Assembly: GCF_036320965.1 (NCBI RefSeq)
Contig: NC_092236.1
Location: 17,439,518 to 17,503,517, forward strand
From: Panulirus ornatus
Taxonomy: Eukaryota; Arthropoda; Malacostraca; Decapoda; Palinuridae
Length of the DNA: 64,000 nt
Direction: 5' to 3'
In this document: piece by piece, positions 1 through 10,665 of the stretch
Layout: each line of letters begins with the position of its first letter
How positions within the stretch are numbered: position 1 is the stretch's first letter
Position numbers and translations under genes: made by a program
Notes under the pieces: generated by a model
Database searches by the model: none
Told to the model about the DNA's origin: nothing
The model's input: the letters and a program-made list of their open reading frames with translations, nothing else

Positions 1-275
1 ATGATGAGCGAAGTTCAGTCATGATGGCAGGGAAAACAACCCTTATTTATGACATTATGTTAATATTATCGTAGTTAAATCATATCCTGTAAGTTAACCC
101 CACACGAGGAATCTGAAATTATTTAATGAAATGTGAGATATCAAAAATCAAATTATGTCAGATACACGCACTTAAGCTGCCATCGTTTTACATATGGTAT
201 CTAATTACATATAGCCAGGGAGTAATCATTTAATTTTTTTCCATAAGTGTAGCTAATTTATCGTGCACTCTTGCC

Positions 276-900
276 CATCCTGCGGGCGGTGGCGGACAAG
301 AGCATGGGAATCCCAACGGCGTTGTGTAGGGGCGAGTCTTGGGCAGGGAATTCAAAAGAACGGAAGAGGGCGGACGTGTTGGAAGTGATATGCCTGAGGA
401 CACTATGTGGTGTGAGGAGAGGGCCTGATCGTGTAAGGAATGATAGCACAAGAGTAGGTGTGGTAGTGAGGGCTGTCTGATTGAGGAAGCTGGACATGGT
501 GCTGTGATATGGTATGGACATATGGAGAGGCTGGGCGAAGGAAGACTTCGTGAGAGGATCTACATTCTCGAAGTAGGAGGGGAGCAAGTGAGCGGGAGGG
601 TCAGGCAGACACACAGATGAAAAGATGAAATGGAAGAAGCATCGAGTTGTTATGGCCTGGACGATCAGGAGGGCGCGAGTCGTGCGTGCAGCCAAATGAA
701 TTTGAGTGATGTGGTCTGTAGTCTGAACCAGGGCATGTGAGGCGGTCAGGGGAAAACCACACGATGGTCCGGGGAGATTTTGGCTGTTGGATGGAGGAAT
801 CTGGTCTCGGTGCATTATACATGAGGGCTGGTGAGTGGATGTGAGCGGGTTCGTTGTTTTGTGCGTTCTGGCGCTACCTCGCTGAGGCGGGAAAAAATGA
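276..900 (+). mobile_element. Old, diverged relic of the RTE-like LINE 3' end
   Basis: This stretch aligns by eye to the C-terminal and 3'-UTR part of the young LINE copies. It has the block reading roughly 'VLEVICLRTLCGVR' near 379-419, followed by the W-(F/Y)-G-H-MER-type block near 510-535 and the GGGCATGTGA block near 731-740. It ends with the tail core GCGCTACCTCGC at 871-882, just before a (TA)n tract. The frame is broken by many stops and indels, so it is non-functional. Divergence is far greater than among the copies at 4, 7, 14 and 31 kb, which points to an older subfamily. Confidence 0.75.
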
Positions 901-921
901 ATGATTATGAAAATTTGATGC

Positions 922-923
<2 letters not shown>

Positions 924-991
<68 letters not shown>

Positions 992-1008
992 ATATATGTA
1001 TATATATT
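924..1008. repeat. (TA)n microsatellite
   Basis: A near-pure TA run with small interruptions near its right end. It separates the old LINE relic from the Penelope-like fragment. Confidence 0.97.
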
Positions 1009-1013
1009 GGAAA

Positions 1014-1245
1014 GGATCACAATTTTGCGCGTGATCAAGATATTCCTATGAGTCCACGGGGAAAATGAAACACGAAAATTCCCAAGTGCACTTTCGTGTA
1101 ATAATCACATCATCAGGGGAGACACAAGAGAGAAATATAACAGTCAGTTGATATACATCGAAGAGACGAAGCTAGGACGCCATTTGGTAAATATGTGACT
1201 GGACAATCACATGTTTACCAAATGGCGTCCTAGCTTCGTCTATAT
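1014..1245 (-). mobile_element. Penelope-like element fragment, copy A, with terminal inverted arm
   Basis: The same sequence block recurs at 24969-25128 (+) and 50036-50199 (-). It contains the hammerhead-like core described separately, then the block GACGCCATTTGG. In this copy that block is followed at once by its own inverted copy (arms 1165-1200 and 1204-1240). Assignment to Penelope-like retroelements rests on established knowledge that these elements carry hammerhead ribozymes in their LTR-like ends. No reverse transcriptase or GIY-YIG domain is visible here, so another hammerhead-bearing retroelement or satellite remains possible. Confidence 0.6.
1077..1123 (-). ncRNA. Hammerhead ribozyme-like motif, copy A
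   Basis: On the minus strand the conserved core CTGATGA is at 1116-1110 and GAAA at 1095-1092. Stem II is GTG/CAC around a 7-nt loop, with one extra unpaired U. Stem III is the very short AGT/ACT capping GC. Stem I pairs TCCC (1120-1117) with GGGA (1083-1080). The predicted cleavage site is after the U at 1084. Short stem III is characteristic of Penelope-associated hammerheads, which can act as dimers. Activity is inferred from pattern only. Confidence 0.6.
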
Positions 1246-1530
1246 CATCGTCTATATCATCGTCGGTTGATGAAAGAGAATCGGACGGTCTCGTCGAGGG
1301 CCTTGTCGTTTTAAGAGTCTAACCTGTCCCTGTTGCTGTATGTAGCGCAGTCTTGGAGCTGCACGAGTTCTCAAAGGGAGCATCCTGGGGCATAATCATA
1401 GCCCCAAGGACCCCTTTCACAAAGGTGTCTTGTAGTTATCTAATAATGATAACAACATCGATGGTTTCCCCGTAATCTTCGAGTATTGCCAGGTCGCCCT
1501 ATATCATGAGTTCCTCACATACCTCACCCC
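1195..1530 (-). pseudogene. Possible coding relic joined to the Penelope-like fragment
   Basis: One minus-strand frame is almost open for about 100 codons, with two stops. It contains readable segments such as 'LAILEDYGETIDVVIIIR', 'VLGAMIMPQDAPF' and '[14 protein letters not shown]', the last lying within the inverted arm. I do not recognise a domain. It could be part of the retroelement's ORF, or fortuitous. Confidence 0.25.
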
Positions 1531-3732
1531 GGCCGTCTGGACTGTTGGGACGAGTGTCCGGCTGGGACTCGCCCCTCCCGGGGCACCTCACACACACACA
1601 CAGACACACACACATTTCTCAGACATAAATCAGGGGTTGTATGAGGGCAGGGAGGCGGAGAGGTGAGGAGGAGGGCTGGTGAGGACTTGGTTAGGTTGCC
1701 TGTGTGAGCGCGGAAGGGGCAGGAAGGTTGAGGGGAGTGGGGGAAGGGAGGTGGTGTGTGAAGGGAACGGTAGTGGCAAGTTAGGGGTGAAAAGGGTGTG
1801 GTAGCGGCAGTGCTGCGCCAATTTTCCACCCTTGACACACTGACATTCCACCGTATCTTCTCAAATATCACAACGTCTTTTACCCCTGTATATGACTATT
1901 CAAATACTTTAATTCATAGGTAATTATTAATGGAAAATATGAAGGATTCGTATCGTTTACACCTAATATTATAGTGAATACATTTTACAGCATATAGTAA
2001 AGCTTTCTTGTGAAAAAACTGAGTATATCCGTCCTTTGATTTATCATGCAAGTCATTTTGGTGCGTTACATAAATGTTACTGGTTATAAGGTCAAAGATC
2101 ATTGTAGAAAAACAGAGAACTGAACCTTAGTAAATTCTGTAGAGCCATAAAGCACTGTTTCCCTGTGACGTTAACGGCCTGACCTTTGACCTGGGCGTTA
2201 GGGTCATGTGTGTGTGTGGGGTGGGGGGGTGTCACGCCTTGTTGACCAGCTGCCCCTGAGAGCCAGCCGACGGACATATGGAAGGAGGAAGGGAGGAGAA
2301 ATGCTGAACCCACCGTCTTCTCGGGTAGACAACACACGAAAACTTTTTGGACAATGCAGGAGTTAGGTTTTCTCAAAAGACATACATATCCTGCTTGCCT
2401 TAAGAGATGAAGGATGTGTGGCAGGATTCATAACTCATGTAAGTATACATGTACGTATACATGTATCCATGTCAGTGAGTGTGGTTGTTACTGGTGACCT
2501 GCATATAGTGCCTAAATGTGTATGTACTCGCATATGTGCGTCTGTTTATGGACATTTATAGTGATACATAAAGTTGGTATGAAACTTTCTTCCGTCCGCC
2601 CAGTAGACTGAAAAACGGACATTATGTACAGTCGGTTATAACACATTCATCCCCTAAAAAAAAAAAGTCCCATGGTTATGACTGGTGGACGTGGCTAGTT
2701 TCCTAGGCTCTGCAGGAGCCGCATTGAAAGGGGTTCTTGGGGAAATGCCATTCCACCCCCAGTTTCCTCAATCGTTCTGCACTCACACATTTTCATACGG
2801 TATATCTATACTTAAGTTTTATTGCTCATAATTTACAACTATCACCGTTGGGTGAATACCAAAGCAGTTTCCCTCGGAGAGATATCAGACGAATCACGCC
2901 TATCATATATATATATAGTTCTCAAGGTAAAGATAGTGTCTCTGTAACTACGTCAGCACTCGAAGATAGTCCCTAAGAAATTTGTCGTGGGATTTGAATT
3001 GCTATAACCTTGCGTTGTGAGGATATTTCAGAACACATATTACACTCGATCTCATATTCTTATTTCGAGGAAAGGGAGAAGTCTTATTACTTTACATTTA
3101 CTGATGTGTTTTTTTTTTTCTCTCTCTCTCTCGTCCTTTCCTCATTGTATAATTCAATAACTAAGGTCCAGTTCCTGGACCTTTTCGTATTCTGTATTCT
3201 GGGAAGGAGTGCAAGACAAATTTGCCGCTCTTGTGGCGGGAACCAGAATCAATGATGTAAAACCTAAAAGTAAGCATTATGAGAACGGCTTATGGCGGCA
3301 GTAGTATATCAGAAATATCATATTACCTTGTAAATTGCCTATTGCATATATAACCTTTAATAAATCACTCCACTGCATAGGATTTATCCCCCATATTTCC
3401 GATCCTCTATTAACTTCTTTTTTCATCATGTTACTGGCATCTTGAAAAGGAGATTTACCTCCGGTTCCTCTTAGCTTTCGTGACCAAAATTCTTGCCTCG
3501 TTAAGAACGAGAAGCAGGAGGATATCCGGAGCAAATCAACGAAGTGAACCGCATGAGTGAGATGGTTCAGTTCGGGCAGACCGACCGGTCGCTCTCCTAC
3601 TCACGTGGGTACAATTATACACTTAAGACAAATGACTTCGACTCATCATACACTTAGAGGAACTACGAACTTCTCTGATGCACTTGCTTATACACGTATA
3701 TACGTTTGTATGATTGCACACAAGCACGCACG
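1531..3732. other. Intergenic or unrecognised sequence
   Basis: I see no supported gene. There is a short CA-rich patch near 1590-1615, a G-run near 2218-2230 and a short T/CT tract at 3109-3133. Open frames here are short and have no recognisable domain. Confidence 0.6.
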
Positions 3733-3733
3733 A

Positions 3734-3816
<83 letters not shown>
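3733..3816. repeat. (TA)n microsatellite
   Basis: A long TA run followed by degenerate TATACGGGTA and TATG units up to the solo LINE tail. Confidence 0.97.
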
Positions 3817-3861
3817 CGTGTATACGGGTATATACGGGTATATGTATATGTATATATATAT

Positions 3862-3962
3862 ACATATACGTGTATACGGGTGGGTTGGGCCATTTCTTTC
3901 GTCTGTTTCCTTGCGCTACCTCGCAAACGCGGGAGACAGCGACAAAGCAAAATAAAATAAAA
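3862..3962 (+). mobile_element. Solo 3' tail of the RTE-like LINE
   Basis: This carries the block GGTTGGGCCATTTC, then TTTCGTCTGTTTCC, then GCGCTACCTCGC and GCGACAAAG, ending in AAAATAAAAT repeats. It is identical in order to the 3' terminus of the longer LINE copies. It represents an extremely 5'-truncated insertion, or the end of a copy whose body was lost. A short (TA)n separates it from the next LINE copy in the same orientation. Confidence 0.85.
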
Positions 3963-3979
3963 TTTATATATATATATAT

Positions 3980-4579
3980 GGAGAAAAACTGGAGGAAGTG
4001 AAGTGTTTTAGATATCTGGGAGTGGATCTGGCAGCGGATGGAACCATGGAAGCGGAAGTGGATCATAGGGTGGGGGAGGGGGCGAAAATCCTGGGGGCCT
4101 TGAAGAATGTGTGGAAGTCGAGAACATTATCTCGGAAAGCAAAAATGGGTATGTTTGAAGGAATAGTGGTTCCAACAATGTTGTATGGTTGCGAGGCGTG
4201 GGCTATGGATAGAGTTGTGCGCAGGAGGATGGATGTGCTGGAAATGAGATGTTTGAGGACAATGTGTGGTGTGAGGTGGTTTGATCGAGTGAGTAACGTA
4301 AGGGTAAGAGAGATGTGTGGAAATAAAAAGAGCGTGGTTGAGAGAGCAGAAGAGGGTGTTTTGAAGTGGTTTGGGCACATGGAGAGGATGAGTGAGGAAA
4401 GATTGACCAAGAGGATATATGTGTCGGAGGTGGAGGGAACAAGGAGAAGAGGGAGACCAAATTGGAGGTGGAAAGATGGAGTGAAAAAGATTTTGTGTGA
4501 TCGGGGCCTGAACATGCAGGAGGGTGAAAGGAGGGCAAGGAATAGAGTGAACTGGAGCGATGTGGTATACCGGGGTTGA
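3980..4579 (+). CDS. LINE reverse transcriptase, C-terminal fragment
   Basis: About 199 codons stay open to the family's normal stop. The reading begins with [17 protein letters not shown], the region after the RT palm. The C-terminal '[18 protein letters not shown]', '[10 protein letters not shown]' and '[17 protein letters not shown]' blocks follow, typical of the C-terminal tail of RTE/BovB-type LINE proteins. The RT catalytic motifs (the D of motif A and FADD) are missing through 5' truncation, so it cannot be an active polymerase. No internal stop or frameshift is seen. The clade assignment is from family knowledge and less certain than the LINE assignment. Confidence 0.85.
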   Translation, partial: GEKLEEVKCFRYLGVDLAADGTMEAEVDHRVGEGAKILGALKNVWKSRTLSRKAKMGMFEGIVVPTMLYGCEAWAMDRVVRRRMDVLEMRCLRTMCGVRWFDRVSNVRVREMCGNKKSVVERAEEGVLKWFGHMERMSEERLTKRIYVSEVEGTRRRGRPNWRWKDGVKKILCDRGLNMQEGERRARNRVNWSDVVYRG

Positions 4580-4764
4580 CGTGCTGTCAGTGGATTGAAG
4601 CAGGGCATGTGAAGTGTCTGGGGTAAACCATGGAAAGCTGTGTAGGTATGTATATTTGCGTGTGTGGAAGTATGTATATACATGTGTATGGGGGGGGTGG
4701 TTGGGCCATTTCTTTCGTCTGTTTCCTTGCGCTACCTCGCAAACGCGGGAGACAGCGACAAAGT
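3980..4764 (+). mobile_element. RTE-like LINE, 5'-truncated copy
   Basis: The copy starts directly at a (TA)n run (3965-3979) in the middle of the reverse transcriptase ORF. It runs through the 3' UTR and ends at GCGACAAAG, followed by a (TAA)n to (TA)n tail. It is nearly identical to the copies at 14 and 31 kb, which suggests recent insertion. No clear target-site duplication can be defined because both flanks are TA repeats. Confidence 0.9.
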
Positions 4765-4781
4765 ATAATAATAATAATAAT

Positions 4782-4871
<90 letters not shown>
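4765..4871. repeat. (TAA)n to (TA)n compound tract at the LINE 3' end
   Basis: TAA repeats at 4765-4788 pass directly into TA repeats. The tract is joined without a gap to the LINE 3' terminus and is probably its tail. Confidence 0.95.
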
Positions 4872-4874
<3 letters not shown>

Positions 4875-5014
4875 TTTGGAAAGGTGCATGAATGTTTTTG
4901 TCAATAAGTTCACACATAAACTAAGAGAAATGCATAAACAAAGACATAGCCGCTCATGCATGCTTTCAAATACATACAGACGCAAACATACACATATTCA
5001 TTTAAATATCCATA

Positions 5015-5040
5015 TACACACACACACACACACACACACT
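5015..5040. repeat. (CA)n microsatellite
   Basis: A short pure CA run. Confidence 0.9.
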
Positions 5041-5059
5041 CAATATACACTTACCATTG

Positions 5060-6673
5060 ACTTATTTTATAGGCTGGCCTGGCACAGGGCACTTGTTCTC
5101 CAGCAGTACGTCCGTCAGTCCCCTTTCGTGGTGTCTGAGTAGGGCCGGACACAAATTTAGCCGGTGGGAATTACAAGCCACCCTCTCTTTACGTCACATT
5201 CTCGAGTTATGATACGTTCTATATTACATAAAGTATATCATTTCTTAACATGTCTTATGGGTCTGCTTTTGGTATTATGATAGTATCGAGTAGCCTCTGA
5301 AATTACAGATGAAAAGTTTATAGAGTGAGTCAATACCACGATAATGGCTACGAACTCGATGCTATAAAGAAGGAATGTGCAGGAGAAATGTGCCACAAAA
5401 GCCTTACAGTCATAGAAGATGTAGAGGTATTGAGGATCGATCGCGGAGGAGGAGGAGGAGGAGGAGGAGGTGGTGGTCGTGTTGGGTTAGGGAGAACGGT
5501 GAGGGATTGGTGGGGGTCATGGGGGAGGGAGAGGGGAAGGTGTTAGTGTCACAAGGAAGGGTATTTAGGGGCCCCAAGGGAGGGTGCTGGGGTCATGGGG
5601 AGAGTGTTAAGGTCATGGGGAGAGGATGTTTTGGTCGTGGAGGGTATTGGGTCGTGGTGAAGGATGCTCGGGTGTTGGGGAAGGACGCTGGGGGTCGCAG
5701 CAGGATGGGTAAGGCTTACTGAGGAATAACACTGGCTGTGGAGGCTGTGGTTAATACTGTCTTGGATGATGGTAGTTATCACCTACGGTTGCATGAGATG
5801 CTGGTGAAAGGGGAAGGGGTAACGCTGGATGGCGTCTGTGGTTGTGGTACTGGCAATGGCAGCGTTGGTAGTGATGTGGTGGTCATGATGGTGGGGTGTG
5901 GAGGTGGTAGTGACAGCGCTGGTGGTAGTGGCAATTGGTAACATCCCTATAATCACGACTACGAAGTCACTAATGTCACTTCGAATGATTCTTTTTTTAT
6001 TTTTCACACGAACCACTGCCCCATCCCTCCAACCTTCTCTTTTCCGAACCTGTATTCCTAAGGATGAAATAATTTCTTACCTCACAATATTTCTATATGG
6101 ACCAACCCTCGGCTTTACATAACTCCCGTCTTGGTGCCTGGTTGATTATCACACACTTCCTATCTACTCAGTCCTCTGTCTCCTGTCCCACACTTTCTCA
6201 AAGACGCCTTGATAAGTTAACCATCCACTAGGAAAAAAAAAAGTATGCATCTGCAAGTTGTTAGAGCCGTCAACCTGCAACCTAAAAATTCTTAACTTCC
6301 CCGACGTGTCTCTGCTTCGTGATTTTTCGACAGAAAAATCGGATCTCTTGCTTCAAAACTTTTCTCACTTGTTTAAACGCACTACGAAATATATAGGCTT
6401 CTTTTGACCCCCTGGGCAAGACGATACCTCTCCTCTCGGCTGTGATGGCCAGACCTTTTTTTGTGACACTTAAGGGGTCATGCTAAAGGCTATGCTATCA
6501 TACCAGAGAGTCTCAGCATTGTGCTTGAGGGGTTAAACTTGTAATTGGTCCTCACACTATGATCGGTTCAACAGAGAGAAAATAATTCAGTTGACAACAT
6601 AAACTGCACTCGATAATATAAGTTTGTTTAATATCATGTTTACTATAATGTTATTTGTACGTTTCACTTTATA

Positions 6674-6678
<5 letters not shown>
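5060..6678. other. Unrecognised sequence with low-complexity patches
   Basis: No supported gene. There is a (GGA)n run at 5446-5472, then G-rich sequence to about 5700 and GTGGT-rich sequence at 5820-5940. The rest is unremarkable AT-balanced DNA. Confidence 0.6.

Positions 6679-6755
<77 letters not shown>
6679..6755. repeat. (TA)n microsatellite
   Basis: A TA run directly abutting the 3' end of the SINE-like copy that follows. Confidence 0.97.
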
Positions 6756-6988
6756 CCTTTCATTCTTTCATACCATTTGCCATTTCCCGAGTCAGCGAGG
6801 TAGCGCTAAAACAGAGTGATGGGCCTTTGAAGGAAATCCTCACTTGGCCCCTTCTTTGTTCCTTCTTTCGGAAAATTAAAGATGAGGGGGAAGGATTTCC
6901 AGGCCCCCGCTCCCTCCCCTTTTAGTCGCCTTTTACGACACGCAGGGAATACGTGGGGAGTATTTTTTCTCCCCTATCCCCAGGAATG
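6756..6988 (-). mobile_element. SINE-like element, family S, copy 1
   Basis: In its own orientation the element starts near CCTGGGGATAGGGGAG and carries GTGTCGTAAAAGGCGACT. It then has a run of A/T and GGAACAAAGAAG, and ends with GCGCTACCTCGCTGA and a TGGCAAATGG-type terminus. The same order and ends occur in four more copies. The last 30 bases closely match the RTE-like LINE 3' end. It has no ORF. Both ends touch (TA)n. This copy is somewhat more diverged than those at 15 and 50 kb. Confidence 0.8.

Positions 6989-6989
<1 letters not shown>

Positions 6990-7038
<49 letters not shown>
6990..7038. repeat. (TA)n linker between SINE-like and LINE copies
   Basis: A pure TA run joining the SINE-like 5' end to the LINE 3' end (T9 at 7039). 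Confidence 0.97.
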
Positions 7039-7046
<8 letters not shown>

Positions 7047-8104
7047 GCTTTGTCGCTGTCTCCCGCGTTTGCGAGGTAGCGCAAGGAAACAGACGAAAGA
7101 AATGGCCCAACCCACCCCCATACACATGTATATACATACGTCCACACACGCAAATATACATACCTACACAGCATTCCATGGCTTACCCCAGACGCTTCAC
7201 ATGCCCTGATTCAATCCACTGACAGCACGTCAACCCCGGTATACCACATCGATCCAATTCACTCTATTCCTTGCCCTCCTTTCACCCTCCTGCATGTTCA
7301 GGCCCCGATCACACAAAATCTTTTTCACTCCATCTTTTCACCTCCAATTTGGTCTCCCACTTCTCCTCGTTCCCTCCACCTCCGACACATATATCCTCTT
7401 GGTCAATCTTTCCTCACTCATTCTCTCCATGTGCCCAAACCATTTCAAAACACCCTCTTCTGCTCTCTCAACCACGCTCTTTTTATTTCCACACATCTCT
7501 CTTACCCTTACGTTACTTACTCGATCAAACCACCTCACACCACACATTGTCCTCAAACATCTCATTTCCAGCACATCCATCCTCCTGCGCATAACTCTAT
7601 CCATAGCCCACGCCTCGCAACCATACAACATTGTTGGAACCACTATTCCTTCAAACATACCCATTTTTGCTTTCCGAGATAATGTTCTCGACTTCCACAC
7701 ATTCTTCAAGGCTCCCAGGATTTTCGCCCCCTCCCCCACCCTATGATCCACTTCCGCTTCCATGGTTCCATCCGCTGCCAGATCCACTCCCAGATATCTA
7801 AAACACTTTACTTCCACCAGTTTTGCTCCATTCAAACTTACCTCCCAACTGACTTGACCCTCAACCCTACTGTACCTAATTACCTTGCTCTTATTCATAT
7901 TTACTCTTAACTTTCTTCTTTCACACACTTTACCAAAGTCAGTCACCAGCTTCTGCAGTTTCTCACATGAATCAGCCACCAGCGTTGTATCATCAGCGAA
8001 CAACTGACTCACTTCCCAAGCTCTCTCATCCACAACAGACTTCATACTTGCCCCTCTTTCCAAAACTCTTGCATTCACCTCCATAACAACCCCATCCATA
8101 AATA
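7039..8104 (-). mobile_element. RTE-like LINE, 5'-truncated copy
   Basis: The full 3' terminus (GCGACAAAG plus A-tail) is at the left end. The body runs to the motif 'FMDGVV', where it breaks off directly into an AAATAAATATATA junction and (TA)n. The young family is recognisable from the shared 3' UTR, including GGGCATGTGAAGCGTCTGGG. Confidence 0.9.
7230..8104 (-). pseudogene. LINE reverse transcriptase fragment with premature stop
   Basis: It begins within the RT domain just before 'FMDGVV', so motif A and the LRQGC block are absent. The catalytic FADD block is present but one of two leucines before it is lost (QLFADD instead of QLLFADD). In the C-terminal RPNWRW block the second Trp codon TGG has become TGA (7340-7338), cutting the reading frame short. 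Downstream codons still match up to the normal stop at 7230. It is dead by truncation and by the stop. Confidence 0.85.
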
Positions 8105-8105
8105 A

Positions 8106-8157
<52 letters not shown>
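8105..8157. repeat. (TA)n(CA)n microsatellite at the LINE 5' junction
   Basis: AAATAAATA leads into TA repeats at 8109-8144, then CA repeats. Confidence 0.95.
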
Positions 8158-8158
<1 letters not shown>

Positions 8159-8367
8159 AAAGCCATCATTACCAACTTCCCTAAGCTCAGCGTTCATATT
8201 AGGGTATAATTACCGTCTCTAAGATAAAAGGGAAACTTTCTCCAAGATATTTCCCTTTGCCAGTATGGAAGTTGTATCATTCGAGGGCAGCTCAAGATAC
8301 TCATGTGATTTCCACCCATAAAAGAATTGTTGAGCTGAAGAAAGTTCCGGAGCCGAATGGACAGTCA

Positions 8368-9177
<810 letters not shown>

Positions 9178-9270
<93 letters not shown>
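9178..9270. repeat. (GA)n microsatellite
   Basis: A pure GA run of about 90 bp. Confidence 0.97.
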
Positions 9271-9272
<2 letters not shown>

Positions 9273-9499
9273 TTACCGGGCCTCATCCTGCTTGAGATTA
9301 TACCGTAAGTGAGAAGTCACTTCTAGTGAGGTGAGGTTGCAGATCCAATGAGTCCACATTTCCCTGCTGATGGAAGTAGTGCAGCCTCAGACGACAGAAG
9401 TCAGTAGAAAGAGGTACTAGATAACGCCAGGACTAATTCCTAGAAAGACTGAGTAATAATACACATACACACATATATACACATACGCACACACACATA

Positions 9500-9712
9500 T
9501 TCGCCATTTTCCACGTTAGCGAGGTAGCGTCAAGAACAAATAAATGAACCTTAGAGGAAAAAGTCCTCATTTGGCCTCCTTGTCTGTTCCTTCTTTTGGA
9601 TATGTTAAACAGGAGGGGAGAATTTCCAGCCTCCCGCTCCTTTACCTTTTCCTCGCCTTTAACAACTCGCAGGGAATACGTGTGCAGTATTCTTTCTCCC
9701 TAATCCACAGGT

Positions 9713-9716
<4 letters not shown>
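9500..9716 (-). mobile_element. SINE-like element, family S, copy 2
   Basis: The family S block order is present: TTCGCCATTTTCCACG, GCGAGGTAGCG, the GTTCCTTCTTTTGG block, and GGGAATACGTG near the own-5' end next to (TA)n at 9717. It is the most diverged of the five copies; for example the GTCGTA...GGCGACT motif is partly lost. It has no ORF. Confidence 0.75.

Positions 9717-9775
<59 letters not shown>
9717..9775. repeat. (TA)n microsatellite
   Basis: A TA run directly at the 5' end of SINE-like copy 2. Confidence 0.97.
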
Positions 9776-9776
<1 letters not shown>

Positions 9777-9829
9777 ATTAATGTAATCGCAATATCATCC
9801 ACAAACATCCAACATCTGCACAACGAAAC

Positions 9830-10430
9830 AAAAATCCTTCAAATAAAATTTCACCCAAACACGTTGGGCACCAGTTCTTTACAGCAGCACTAGACCGTCT
9901 TACACCAAAGCCATTTCATGACCAACCACCAACCCCCAAGCAAAAATATAAAACCTGCCTCACTCTTTAGAATCTCATATTCGCAGCTTTTCCCTCCCCA
10001 GTAAATACAATACTGACAAATATTCACAACATTATGATTCAACAAGCACTAAATAACAACCCCCAGCCCTGGATTATGGTTAAACTCCAATCCACCAGAC
10101 TTACACTTGTCTGAAACTTGACTTCCTAGAAATGTACGTGTTACAATTTCTTTTCTGCATTCTGGACACTCTCCATCTACTCAACATTACAGACAGTGCT
10201 TCATCGCATCAAAGGAGCTCTCATGCGCAAGATGCAGCTTCCACACTGAAGAAACTGAACATTTATTTCTCAGTTGACCTCCATTCTTACCCATGATCAC
10301 AGCATCGCTAGACCTGTGGTCCCGCCCGGTAGACCTGATTGACTTCCTGGGCGCTGCGGGAGCCCAAGAGAAGGGGACCCTGGAGCAGAGGGGTAAAGTG
10401 AAGGTCAGGCGTGGCTTGTGCCTGCAAGAC
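9830..10430 (+). pseudogene. Jockey-like LINE C-terminal relic
   Basis: With frame changes, the plus strand reads 'CARCSFHTEETEHLFL', followed by 'PPFLP' and 'LWSRPVDLIDFLGAAGA'. This is a Cys-x2-Cys ... His zinc-knuckle-like tail plus an (L/I)W-x-(R/D)PV-x5-FL block. From memory, that layout is common at the C-terminus of arthropod Jockey/I-type retrotransposon proteins. The final Cys of the knuckle and several frames are lost. No RT core is visible upstream. Confidence 0.4.
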
Positions 10431-10478
10431 TGACATGAAGAATGGTTGACTGATGAATGATGTTGCATTAACGTTAAC

Positions 10479-10665
10479 TCACAGGATACGGAACTCTGAT
10501 ATCCCATTTTAAACCTCATAGGATACAGAACTATGATACTCCATTGTTAACCTTATCGGATACAGAACTATGATTTTTCATTATTTACCAAATGGGATAC
10601 AGAACTATGATATCCCATTTTAAACCTCACAGGATATAGAACTATGATATCCCATGATTAACCCA
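10479..10665. repeat. Minisatellite, about 5 units of 37-45 bp
   Basis: The phrase GGATACAGAACTATGATA recurs five times with variation, each followed by a TCCCATTTTAAACC-like block. Degenerate traces (AACTAACGATATCC) continue to about 10860. Confidence 0.85.

Noticed and set aside
258..815. 185-codon minus-strand frame
   Set aside because: It lies antisense to a decayed LINE 3' end. Antisense frames of this LINE are often open (for example at 4063-4683 and 7294-7746) and have no recognisable domain.
3733..3816. Alternating Tyr-Ile 'proteins' across TA tracts here and at many other loci
   Set aside because: All are microsatellite translations, open in several frames on both strands.
4063..4683. 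206-codon antisense frame over the LINE copy
   Set aside because: A shadow of the LINE coding strand. The sense frame carries the recognisable RT C-terminal blocks.
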